A stretch of 41,361 nt of DNA from Gammaproteobacteria bacterium (GTDB taxonomy: Bacteria > Pseudomonadota > Gammaproteobacteria > Steroidobacterales > GCA-2729495): NCBI GenBank assembly GCA_020851975.1, contig JADZBS010000092.1:1-41361 (forward strand), written 5' to 3'. Made by a program: the position numbers and the translations under genes. Positions 15,522 to 22,893 of this stretch are shown in pieces. The first letter of the stretch is position 1. The number at the start of each line of letters is the position of its first letter. The notes under the pieces were generated by a model. It saw only the letters and a list, made by a program, of their open reading frames with translations. It was not told the DNA's origin and did not search any database.

Positions 15522-16901
15522 ATGCCGGACACGATACTGCAGGCCATCGAGCGGCTGCGCCGCGCCGAGCCGCGGCTGCGCCAGGTCGAGCTGCTCCTGC
15601 CAGACCTCAATGGCATCCTGCGCGGCAAGCGCTGCACGCTGAAGGAACTCGAGGGCATCGCGCGCGCCGGGCTGTCGTTTCCGGCCTCCGGCTACCTGCT
15701 CGACAGCCGCGGCTGCCTCATCGAGGGGCTGGTGCACGGCAACGCCGACGGCGACCCGGACTACCTGTGCCGCCTCGTGCCGGGCTCGCTGGTGCCGGTG
15801 CCCTGGTCGAAGACGCCGCTCGCCCAGGTGCTGCTCGGCATGGAGCACCGCGACGGGCGGCCCCATTTCGCCGACAGCCGCCAGGTGCTCGCCGGCGTGC
15901 TGGCGCGATTCGCGGCGCTCGGCCTGACGCCGGTGGTGGCCGTGGAATACGAGTTCTACCTGCTCGACGACACCCGCGGCGAGGGCCCGCGTGCACGCCA
16001 GCCGCGCGTGCCGGGTACCGAGCGGCGCGCCGGGGGGCCGCGCGTCTACAGCCTCGAGGACCTGCACGAGCTCGACGATCTGTTCTCCGCCATTGCCAGC
16101 GCCAGCGAGCAGCAGCAGATCCCGGCCGGCAGCGTGGTCTCGGAGTACGGCGCCGGTCAGTACGAGGTGAACCTGCACCACGTCGCCGATGCGCTGCTCG
16201 CCTGCGACCACGCGGTGCTGCTGCGCCGGCTGGTGCGCGGCGTGGCCGCGCGCCACGGGCTCGCCGCGACCTTCATGGCCAAGCCCTTTGCCGACCGCGA
16301 CGGCTCCGGGATGCACGTGCACCTGAGCCTCCTCGATGGCGACGGGCGCAACGTCTTCGGTCCGCTGCCGGCGCAGGAGGGCGCCGCCTACGCGCCACGG
16401 CTGCGTCACGCGGTTGGCGGCATGCTTGCTGCCCTGGGCGAGTCGCTGGCGATCTTCTGCCCGAACGCGAATTCCTACCGGCGCATCCGTCCGGGCTGCT
16501 TCGCGCCGATCGCGCCGAACTGGGGCGCGAACCACCGCGGTGTGGCCATCCGCATCCCGGTGTCCGATGCTGCCAACCTGCGCCTCGAGCACCGCCCGGC
16601 CGGCGCCGACTGCAATCCCTATCTCGCCGTGGCCGCGATCCTCGCAGCGGTGCACCACGGCATCACCACGCAGGTGGAACCGCCACCGATGGTGCGCGAG
16701 GGCGAGCAGATCCAGGCGGACGTGACACTGGCGCACCGCTGGGAGTCGGCGCTCGACGCCTTCGACCGCGCACGCGTCCTGCCCGGCTATCTCGGCGAGG
16801 AATTCTGCCGGGTGTTCAGCGTCGCGCGCCGCTTCGAGGCCGATCAGTTCCATGCCGAGGTGCCGAACCTCGATTACGACTGGTACCTGCCCTCGATCTG
16901 A
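15522..16901 (+). CDS. Glutamine synthetase family protein, gamma-glutamylputrescine synthetase-like
   Basis: A 459-residue ATP-dependent ligase that joins glutamate to an amine. Metal and ATP motifs are in family order: VEYEFYLL near residue 145, EYGAGQYEVNLHH near 207-219, GSGMHVHLSL near 262-271, NSYRRIRPG, NHRGVAIRIP and LEHRPAGADCNPYLA. The wording of these blocks fits the PuuA/GlnA3-like branch better than nitrogen-assimilating GlnA, and the adenylylation tyrosine loop of GlnA is not evident. No other putrescine-pathway gene lies beside it, so the amine substrate is open. GGGGGAG sits about ten bases before the ATG. Confidence 0.88.
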   Translation: MPDTILQAIERLRRAEPRLRQVELLLPDLNGILRGKRCTLKELEGIARAGLSFPASGYLLDSRGCLIEGLVHGNADGDPDYLCRLVPGSLVPVPWSKTPLAQVLLGMEHRDGRPHFADSRQVLAGVLARFAALGLTPVVAVEYEFYLLDDTRGEGPRARQPRVPGTERRAGGPRVYSLEDLHELDDLFSAIASASEQQQIPAGSVVSEYGAGQYEVNLHHVADALLACDHAVLLRRLVRGVAARHGLAATFMAKPFADRDGSGMHVHLSLLDGDGRNVFGPLPAQEGAAYAPRLRHAVGGMLAALGESLAIFCPNANSYRRIRPGCFAPIAPNWGANHRGVAIRIPVSDAANLRLEHRPAGADCNPYLAVAAILAAVHHGITTQVEPPPMVREGEQIQADVTLAHRWESALDAFDRARVLPGYLGEEFCRVFSVARRFEADQFHAEVPNLDYDWYLPSI

Positions 16902-16984
16902 GCAGCCGGTCGTCGCGGGCCTGCGGGCTTTTCACCTAGAATACGCGGCCCCGGGGCGGGCTTTCCGGGAGGCGAGGCAAGGCG

Positions 16985-18760
16985 ATGTCCGACTATCAGG
17001 CGCCACTGCGGGAGATGAAGTTCGTCCTCGAGGACCTGGCCGGCCTCGGGGCCATCGCCCGCTTGCCGGCCTTTGCGGAGGCCACGCCCGACGTGATCGA
17101 GGCCGTGCTCGGCGAGGCGGCACAGTTCGCGGGCGAAGTGCTGGCGCCGGCCAACCGGATCGGCGACACGCAGGGCACGCGCGTCGTGAACGGCCAGGTC
17201 GTCGTGCCGCGCGAGTTCACCGCTGCCTACCGGCAGTTCGTCGCCGGCGGCTGGCCGGGCCTGTCGTTCGACACGGCCCACGGTGGCCAGGGGCTCCCCT
17301 ACGTGGTCGGCGTGGCCGCCGAGGAAATCTGGCAGTCGGCCAACCTCGCCTGGTCGCTCGGCCCGCTGCTCACGCAGGGTGCGGCACGCGCCGTGCTGGA
17401 ACACGGCGGCGAGCGGCTGCGTGCGCTCTACCTCGAGAAGCTCGTCACCGGCGAGTGGACCGCCACCATGAACCTCACCGAGTCGCAGGCGGGCTCGGAC
17501 CTGGCCGCCATCCGCACGCAGGCCGTGCCCGAGGGCGAGCACTTCCGCATCACCGGCCAGAAGATCTTCATCACCTGGGGCGACCACGACATGGCCGCCA
17601 ACGTGGTGCATCTGGTGCTCGCCCGGCTGCCGGATGCGCCACCCGGCACGCGTGGCATCTCCCTGTTCCTGGTGCCGAAGTACCTGCTGGCCGCGGATGG
17701 CAGCCCGGGCGAGCGCAACGCCGTGGTGCCCGTATCGGTGGAACACAAGCTAGGCATCCACGGCAGTCCCACCTGCGTGATGGCCTTCGAAGGGGCGGTG
17801 GGCTACCTGATCGGCGCGCCGCACACCGGGCTCGCCAGCATGTTCACGATGATGAACCATGCGCGGCTGTGCGTCGGGATGGAGGGCGTTGCCATCGCCG
17901 AGCGCGCCTACCAGCAGGCACGCGCCTATGCCCGCGAGCGCGTACAGGGGCACGTGCCGGGCGTGGCGGGCAGGGCGCCGATCATCCGTCATGGCGACGT
18001 GCGGCGCATGCTGTTCACCATGAAGGCACAGATCGAGGCGATGCGGGCGGCGGCCTACGTGACGGCGGCACACTTCGACTTAGCGCACCAGGCCACCGAC
18101 GCTGCCGAGCGTGCGCGCCACCAGGCGCGGGTCGAGCTGCTCACGCCCGTGATCAAGGGCTGGTGCTCCGAAACCGGCCAGGCGCTGACCTCGCTGGCAC
18201 TGCAGGTCCACGGCGGTGTGGGCTACATCGAGGAGACCGGTGCGGCGCAGTTCTTCCGCGACGCGCGCATCACCACGATCTACGAAGGCACCACGGGCAT
18301 CCAGGCGGCCGATTTCGTCGGCCGCAAGATCCTGCGCGACGGGGGCGCGGCACTGCGTGCGCTGGTCGCGGAGATCGCTGCGACCGCCGGTGAGCTGCAG
18401 CGCCATGGCGAGCGGCTCGCCGAGCTGCGCGCGGCGCTGCAGGAGGGCGTGGCGGCGATCGGGGCGGCCGGTGCCTGGCTCGCGGCCAACCATGCCCGCG
18501 ATCCGGCCGTGCCGGGTGCGGTGTCCTTCAACGCGCTGATGCTCGTCGGCACCGTGGTCGGCGGCTGGCAGCTCGCACGGGCCGCGGCCGTGGCCTGCGA
18601 CCGGCTGGCCACCTCGCCGGCGGATGCAGCCTTCTACGAAGCGAAGATCCTCACCGCGCGCTTCTACGCCACGCAGGTGATGCCGGTGGTCGGCGCCTGG
18701 CGTCGTGGCATCGAGTCCGGTTGCGAACCGCTGCTCGCCATCGCCGACGAACAGCTCTGA
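16985..18760 (+). CDS. Acyl-CoA dehydrogenase, DmdC-like large type
   Basis: A 591-residue FAD enzyme with the extra C-terminal helical domain found in 3-methylmercaptopropionyl-CoA dehydrogenase (DmdC) and relatives. Visible blocks are MNLTESQAGSDL (flavin/substrate entry), GQKIFITWGDHD, HKLGIHGSPTCVM, LQVHGGVGYIEE and the catalytic-base region TTIYEGTTGIQAADF. The C-terminal part after residue 440 is the added domain. Many proteins of this type act on straight-chain acyl-CoAs, so DMSP breakdown must not be assumed; no other dmd gene is present. It follows the synthetase gene by 83 bases, with a TAGAAT box at 16937 that could be its own -10 element. Confidence 0.9.
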   Translation: MSDYQAPLREMKFVLEDLAGLGAIARLPAFAEATPDVIEAVLGEAAQFAGEVLAPANRIGDTQGTRVVNGQVVVPREFTAAYRQFVAGGWPGLSFDTAHGGQGLPYVVGVAAEEIWQSANLAWSLGPLLTQGAARAVLEHGGERLRALYLEKLVTGEWTATMNLTESQAGSDLAAIRTQAVPEGEHFRITGQKIFITWGDHDMAANVVHLVLARLPDAPPGTRGISLFLVPKYLLAADGSPGERNAVVPVSVEHKLGIHGSPTCVMAFEGAVGYLIGAPHTGLASMFTMMNHARLCVGMEGVAIAERAYQQARAYARERVQGHVPGVAGRAPIIRHGDVRRMLFTMKAQIEAMRAAAYVTAAHFDLAHQATDAAERARHQARVELLTPVIKGWCSETGQALTSLALQVHGGVGYIEETGAAQFFRDARITTIYEGTTGIQAADFVGRKILRDGGAALRALVAEIAATAGELQRHGERLAELRAALQEGVAAIGAAGAWLAANHARDPAVPGAVSFNALMLVGTVVGGWQLARAAAVACDRLATSPADAAFYEAKILTARFYATQVMPVVGAWRRGIESGCEPLLAIADEQL

Positions 18761-18768
18761 GAAGGATC

Positions 18769-18782
18769 GGGGCGATCGCCCC
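18769..18782. terminator. Palindrome between convergent genes, possible terminator
   Basis: GGGGCGATCGCCCC is a perfect palindrome in the 35 bases between the converging acyl-CoA dehydrogenase and cupin genes. No T-run follows on either strand, so its role as terminator is only plausible. Confidence 0.25.
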
Positions 18783-18795
18783 CCGCCCGGCGCTC

Positions 18796-19140
18796 TCAGG
18801 TGTCGTAGGGACGGTCGGTGGCGCTGAACAGCGCGAGCAGCGTCAGGTCCTCGGCGATCTCGACGAAGGCGTGGCGCACGTTGGCCGGGATGAACAGCAC
18901 GAGGCCGGGACGCACGTCGCGGTCCTCGCCGCCGACCCGCAGCCGCGCCCGGCCCTCGATCACCAGGTAGACCTCGTCCTCCAGGTGCGGGCCCTGCAGG
19001 TCGTTCGACCCGGCCGGCAGGCGGTACAGCGCGCCTGACAGTCCGGGCGAGCGCAGGAACTCGAAGAACCTCGGCTCCGGGCCGCGCACCCTCTGCTTGA
19101 GTTCGTCGAGGTCGTAGCTCTGGGGGCTGTCGGGGCTCAT
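18796..19140 (-). CDS. Single-domain cupin protein
   Basis: A 114-residue small beta-barrel. The cupin blocks are visible: GPHLEDEVYLVIEGRARLRVGG gives the first motif (one His and two Glu), and RPGLVLFIPANVRHAFVEI gives the second with a conserved His. Such proteins bind a metal and may be dioxygenases, isomerases or small-ligand sensors; no specific role can be assigned. The start at 19140 is an ATG; a GTG eight codons upstream is an alternative. It is transcribed divergently from the trans-sulfuration gene, sharing a 92-base upstream region. Confidence 0.8.
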   Translation of the reverse strand: MSPDSPQSYDLDELKQRVRGPEPRFFEFLRSPGLSGALYRLPAGSNDLQGPHLEDEVYLVIEGRARLRVGGEDRDVRPGLVLFIPANVRHAFVEIAEDLTLLALFSATDRPYDT

Positions 19141-19232
19141 GCGCGGATGATCCCGGTTCCCCACGGCCGGCGCAACTGCCGGCGGGGGACCTATACAATG
19201 TCGCCCCCGGGCGCGAGGCCGGAGGCGGCGAC

Positions 19233-20423
19233 ATGAATGACGCGAAGCGAAAAAAAGGCGATTCCATGGGTTTCAATACCAGGCAGATTCACGCCGGCGT
19301 GGAGCCGGATCCGGTCACCGGGTCGATCCTCACGCCCATCTACCAGACCACGACCTACGTGCAGGAATCCGTCGACCGGTACCTCGCGAAGGGTTACTCC
19401 TACTCGCGCTCCGCCAACCCGACCGTGCGCGCGCTGGAGCGCAAGCTCGCCGATCTCGAAGGCGGCGCCGATTGCACCTGCTACGGCACGGGCATGGCGG
19501 CGCTGCAGGCGGTCTACCTGGCCTTCCTCAACGCGGGTGACCACGCCATCGTCTCCGACGTGGTCTACGGTGGCACGTACCGGCTGTCGACGAAGATCTT
19601 CAGCCGCTTCGGCGTGGAGTTCTCCTTCGTCGATACCTCGCGACCCGAGGAGGTGCGCCGGGCGCTGCGCGACAACACGCGCCTGGTGCTGACCGAGACG
19701 CCTGCCAACCCGACACTGAAACTGACCGACATCGCGGCGGTGTCGGAGATCGCCCGCGCTGCCGGCGTCCTGCACGCCGTCGACAACACGTTCCTCACGC
19801 CGTATTACCAGCGCCCGCTCGAACTCGGCGCCGACCTGGTGGTGCACAGCACGACCAAGTACTTCGATGGCCACAACGCCACGGTCGGCGGAGCGGTGGT
19901 GGCTCGCTCGGCCGAACTCGATCGCGCGCTGCGCTTCGTGCAGAACGCCACGGGCATGATCATGGCTCCGCACGGGGCGTGGCTCACGCTGCAGGGCTGC
20001 AAGACGCTGTCGGTGCGCCTGGAGCGGCAGTCGGCCAATGCACTCGCCGTGGCGCGTTTCCTCGAAAGCCACCCGAAGGTGGCCACCGTGCGCTATCCGG
20101 GCCTGGAGTCCTTCCCGCAGCGCGAACTCGCCCGGCGCCAGGCTTCGGGTTTCGGCGCCATGCTCTGGTTCGAGGTGCGCGGCGGGGTGGCTGCCGGCAA
20201 GGCGCTCATGGACCGCATCCGCGTCTGGAGCCTCGCCGAGAATCTCGGCTCGGTGGAGTCGTTGATCACCCACCCGGTCACCATGACGCACGCCGACGTC
20301 GAGGAGGCCGAGCGCCGGCGCGTCGGCATCAGCGACGGGCTGGTGCGGCTGTCGGTCGGGATGGAGGACGCCGAGGACCTGATCGGCGCGCTCGACGAGG
20401 CGCTCGGCGCCCTGTCCGCCTGA
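19233..20423 (+). CDS. PLP-dependent trans-sulfuration enzyme (cystathionine gamma-synthase/lyase type)
   Basis: A 396-residue Cys/Met-metabolism PLP enzyme. The lysine that binds PLP is in VVHSTTKYFDGHN, and YSYSRSANPT, CYGTGMAALQ, VYGGTYRLS and ETPANPTLKL are family blocks. C-terminal SLGSVESLITHP is also typical. Sequence alone does not separate gamma-synthase (methionine direction) from gamma-lyase (cysteine direction). The ATG at 19233 follows GGAGG by about eight bases; a second ATG at 19266 also has a purine-rich site and gives a more usual N-terminus (MGFNTRQIHAG). A TATACAAT box at 19192-19199 may be its -10. Confidence 0.92.
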   Translation: MNDAKRKKGDSMGFNTRQIHAGVEPDPVTGSILTPIYQTTTYVQESVDRYLAKGYSYSRSANPTVRALERKLADLEGGADCTCYGTGMAALQAVYLAFLNAGDHAIVSDVVYGGTYRLSTKIFSRFGVEFSFVDTSRPEEVRRALRDNTRLVLTETPANPTLKLTDIAAVSEIARAAGVLHAVDNTFLTPYYQRPLELGADLVVHSTTKYFDGHNATVGGAVVARSAELDRALRFVQNATGMIMAPHGAWLTLQGCKTLSVRLERQSANALAVARFLESHPKVATVRYPGLESFPQRELARRQASGFGAMLWFEVRGGVAAGKALMDRIRVWSLAENLGSVESLITHPVTMTHADVEEAERRRVGISDGLVRLSVGMEDAEDLIGALDEALGALSA

Positions 20424-20454
20424 GGGTGGGGCAACCCGGGCGGTCGGTGGCACG

Positions 20455-20473
20455 CCGGATTTGAAAAATCCGG
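20455..20473. terminator. Hairpin after the trans-sulfuration gene
   Basis: CCGGATTT and AAATCCGG pair perfectly over eight bases with the loop GAA, 31 bases after the stop. It lacks a following T-run and may be a termination or mRNA-end element, or part of the leader of the heat-shock gene downstream. Confidence 0.35.
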
Positions 20474-20545
20474 GTGCGTCCCCATCTAAGGGACAGCGGC
20501 GGGCGCGGCCCGCCCCCCACCGACAGAGACAGAGGAGCAAACGCC

Positions 20546-20992
20546 ATGACGCTGGTCAACTGGAGCCCGTTTCGCGAATTCGAGGACATCTTCGACCGTT
20601 ACAACCGACTGTTCAGCCGCTCGGTCCCGGCCGCCGGCCAGGGCGAGGCCGCCGGGGTGGTGCAGTGGCGCCCGGCCGCCAACATCTCGGAGACGAAGGA
20701 CGAGTACCTGATCAAGGCCGAGTTGCCCGAGGTCGAGAAGAAGGACGTCGAGGTCACGGTGCACGACGGCGTGATCACGATCCGCGGCGAGCGGCGCTTC
20801 GAGCGCACGGATGACAGCGAGAAGCAGCACCGCGTGGAATCGTTCTACGGGACCTTCGCCCGCAGCTTCTCGCTGCCGGCCGATGCCGACGAGGGCAGGA
20901 TCCACGCCGAGTCGAAGGATGGCGTGCTGAAGGTGCGCATCCCGAAGACGCAGGTTGCGAAGCCGAAGGCCATCGAGATCCAGGTCAAGTGA
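20546..20992 (+). CDS. Small heat-shock protein, Hsp20 family
   Basis: A 148-residue ATP-independent holdase chaperone. The alpha-crystallin domain covers about residues 40-140: PAANISETKDEYLIKAELP, VTIRGERRFE-type strands, FYGTFARSFSLP and AESKDGVLKVRIPK, ending with IEIQVK. The start at 20546 has AGAGGAG eight bases upstream. The N-terminus MTLVNWSPFREFEDIFDR is typical of class-A-like bacterial members. The I-x-I/V tail needed for oligomer assembly is reduced (LKVRIPK, IEIQ). No sigma-32 promoter was recognised. Confidence 0.93.
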   Translation: MTLVNWSPFREFEDIFDRYNRLFSRSVPAAGQGEAAGVVQWRPAANISETKDEYLIKAELPEVEKKDVEVTVHDGVITIRGERRFERTDDSEKQHRVESFYGTFARSFSLPADADEGRIHAESKDGVLKVRIPKTQVAKPKAIEIQVK

Positions 20993-20997
20993 CCTCC

Positions 20998-21028
20998 GGC
21001 GGGGACAGGCCCTCAGCCTGTCCCCGCC
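20998..21028. terminator. Perfect 13-bp hairpin after hsp20
   Basis: Arms at 20998-21010 and 21016-21028 (GGCGGGGACAGGC and its complement) enclose the loop CCTCA, six bases after the stop codon. Without a T-run it may serve as an mRNA-stabilising or Rho-linked end, or belong to the repeat field that follows. Confidence 0.45.
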
Positions 21029-21050
21029 CGCACCCTGCAGGAGCGACGCT

Positions 21051-21216
21051 GTAGGAGCGACGCCAGTCGCGAATATTTTTGTCGCGAATATTCGAATTCT
21101 CTCCCGCCACCCCCCGCCTCGCCGGCCGGACACCCGCCGGCGGGACGCTCCCTGCGGGCATCCTGCCCTCCGGTCGCTCGGGTCTCGCGGGCGCTCGGCA
21201 TCCTGCCTCGCTGGCT
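21051..21216. repeat. 167-bp direct repeat, copy 1 (begins with a REP element)
   Basis: Nearly identical to 21298-21465; the differences seen are a few bases in the AT-rich spacer after the REP (near 21074), one base in the C-run near 21109 and one substitution near 21172. It opens with a 22-bp REP unit (GTAGGAGCGACGCC then AGTCGCGA) followed by GCGAATATTCGAATTCTC. Confidence 0.9.
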
Positions 21217-21297
21217 CGACACGCCCGCCACCGGGCGCCCGGCCGGCGAGGCTGCCGACTGCGCCGACGTGCAGGAGCACTCTGTAGGAGCGACGCC

Positions 21298-21465
21298 GTA
21301 GGAGCGACGCCAGTCGCGAATATCCTTCTTCGCGAATATTCGAATTCTCTCCCGCCATCCCCCCGCCTCGCCGGCCGGACACCCGCCGGCGGGACGCTCC
21401 CTGCGGGCATCCTGCCCTCCGCTCGCTCGGGTCTCGCGGGCGCTCGGCATCCTGCCTCGCTGGCT
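21298..21465. repeat. 167-bp direct repeat, copy 2
   Basis: Second copy of the unit at 21051-21216, separated from it by 81 bases. It also starts with the REP unit at 21298-21319 and ends in CCTCGCTGGCT. Confidence 0.9.
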
Positions 21466-21566
21466 GCGCACGCCCGGCGACCGGGCCCTGACGGCAGCCC
21501 GGGGAGGGGGCGCGGGGAGAATCGCGGGGAGAGAAGAGGTCGCGAAGAGAAGATTTGCGAAAAGAA

Positions 21567-21614
21567 TCGCGACTGGCGTCGCTCCTACACGTCGCTCCTA
21601 CACGTCGCTCCTAC
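21567..21614. repeat. Inverted REP copy with two partial copies
   Basis: A full REP unit in the opposite orientation lies at 21567-21588 (core GCGAC-TGGC-GTCGC hairpin), followed by two copies of ACGTCGCTCCTAC at 21589-21601 and 21602-21614. Opposed REP units around a duplicated block are typical of BIME-like clusters. Confidence 0.85.
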
Positions 21615-21786
21615 GGGAAAGGGCGGGCGTGTTGACGTAACGCGGCGCTGCCGTTCACCGAATCCGGGTGACATATCAACGCGGGGGCAAAAGGTGACGT
21701 GATTCACCGAGACGCCGCCGGACTGCGTCTAAGGTGGACATCGAGTCGAGATCGCCAACGGCCAGGACGGCCGAGGTGCGCGGTCG

Positions 21787-22242
21787 ATGAAGCCGAGACG
21801 CGTAGCTCCTAGCATGCCGACCGCCGGACAGGGACGTCCGGCGGTCGTGCTGTTCCTGCTTCTCGCTGCTGCCACGGCTGGTGCCGACGCGCCAGCCGGG
21901 GACACATCGCTCCAACTCGACCTCCCGCCCGCCGACATGCTCACGGGCTTCGGGCAGTGGGACACGGTGCTGGCCTCAGCGGTGCTGCCGGACGCCGCGA
22001 TCGGCAATCCAGTCGACGTCGAGGCCCCCGCTTACGAGCTGGCGGAGGGGCTCGAGGTGCAGGTCGTGCACAATCGCCGCAAGTTCCGCGCCCGCGCCAT
22101 GGACTGGGTCAGCGAACGCTCGGTGGCGATCGGCCAATTCGCCGACTTCATCATCGGCGGCGCCGATTCAGGCTGGCACCTCACCGTCGACCCGCGTGGC
22201 GACGATGAATACCAGCTGCAGTGGAAGGCGCGCTTCCGCTGA
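21787..22242 (+). CDS. Hypothetical exported protein (151 aa)
   Basis: Residues 18-33 (AVVLFLLLAAATAGAD) look like a signal peptide, preceded by basic residues. The mature part is acidic, with ELAEGLEVQVVHNRRKFRARAMDW and a C-terminus rich in alternating residues (YQLQWKARFR). No family is recognised. GAGGTG lies about ten bases before the ATG. It converges on the idi gene. The codon pattern resembles neighbours, so I judge it real, but without a homologue this rests on the signal peptide and start site. Confidence 0.6.
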   Translation: MKPRRVAPSMPTAGQGRPAVVLFLLLAAATAGADAPAGDTSLQLDLPPADMLTGFGQWDTVLASAVLPDAAIGNPVDVEAPAYELAEGLEVQVVHNRRKFRARAMDWVSERSVAIGQFADFIIGGADSGWHLTVDPRGDDEYQLQWKARFR

Positions 22243-22317
22243 TCGCTCAGCGGCGCCGGCGCGCCGCAGGCTGCCAGGACGACACGCAGGACCCAGGCCG
22301 CTCGCGACCGGCGGCGC

Positions 22318-22893
22318 TCAGCGCTGCGCCGCGCGTTCGAGTATCCAGGGCAGGTGCTGGCTGGTGATCTCGGCCCACTCCAGGCGCAACCACGGCGTGA
22401 AGCGTGCGGGGTCGGCGGCTATCTCGGCGGTGAGCGCCGCAGGCGCGACGTAGCGCCAGTCGGCGATCTCCGTCGCGTTGGCTGCTGGCGGACCGCTGTC
22501 GAAACCCGCGAAGACCCAGCACAGCTCGTGCTCGGCCCCGATATTGCCGTAGCGGGCCTCGTACTCGAACTTGTAGAGGAAGGCGAGTTCGGCGCCGAGG
22601 GCGAGTTCCTCGTGCAGGCGGCGGCTGGCCGCGGCTTCGACAGCCTCGCCGCGACGCGGATGGCTGCAGCAACTGTTCGACCAGGCGAGCGGCCAGAGCG
22701 GCTTCTGCGCGCTGCGTTGCTGCAGGAGCAGCTGGCCGCGATCGTCGAACAGGAAAATGGAGAACGCCCGGTGCAGCACGCCGCGGCCGCGATGGCAATC
22801 CTCCTTGCTCATGAATCCCGTCTCGCGGTCCTCGTGGTCCACGAGGATCAGCAGGTCGGCCGGGTTGTTGGCCGGGGCGCCGAGCGCGTTCAC
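22318..22893 (-). CDS. idi: Isopentenyl-diphosphate delta-isomerase, type I
   Basis: A 191-residue Nudix-fold enzyme interconverting isopentenyl and dimethylallyl diphosphate. Key residues are in place: His34 and His41 for metal, the catalytic cysteine in SNSCCSHPRRGE (75-78), the Nudix RRLHEEL and the Glu pair in GAEHELCWVF (121 and 123). The GTG start at 22893 overlaps the stop of the HMG-CoA reductase-mevalonate kinase gene (GTGA), so the two are translationally coupled. This coupling places the isomerase in a mevalonate context, where it is essential because that route yields only IPP. Confidence 0.95.
   Translation of the reverse strand: MNALGAPANNPADLLILVDHEDRETGFMSKEDCHRGRGVLHRAFSIFLFDDRGQLLLQQRSAQKPLWPLAWSNSCCSHPRRGEAVEAAASRRLHEELALGAELAFLYKFEYEARYGNIGAEHELCWVFAGFDSGPPAANATEIADWRYVAPAALTAEIAADPARFTPWLRLEWAEITSQHLPWILERAAQR

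Larger units (their letters stand above)
20993..21786. other. Gene-free repeat field
   Basis: This 794-base stretch contains a perfect hairpin, REP-like elements in both orientations and two copies of a 167-bp direct repeat. From 21615 to 21786 I see nothing identifiable. Open frames here are repeated translations of the repeat and are not taken as genes. Confidence 0.75.

Noticed and set aside
16985-18760. DMSP-degradation enzyme DmdC
   Set aside because: The domain layout fits, but no dmdA, dmdB or dmdD lies nearby and many general acyl-CoA dehydrogenases share this architecture.
21051-21465. Possible CRISPR array
   Set aside because: Only two long units with one 81-base spacer, no regular short repeats and no cas genes.
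20985-21702. Overlapping frames across the repeat field
   Set aside because: They repeat the same peptide because the DNA is duplicated, and they begin or end inside REP units.
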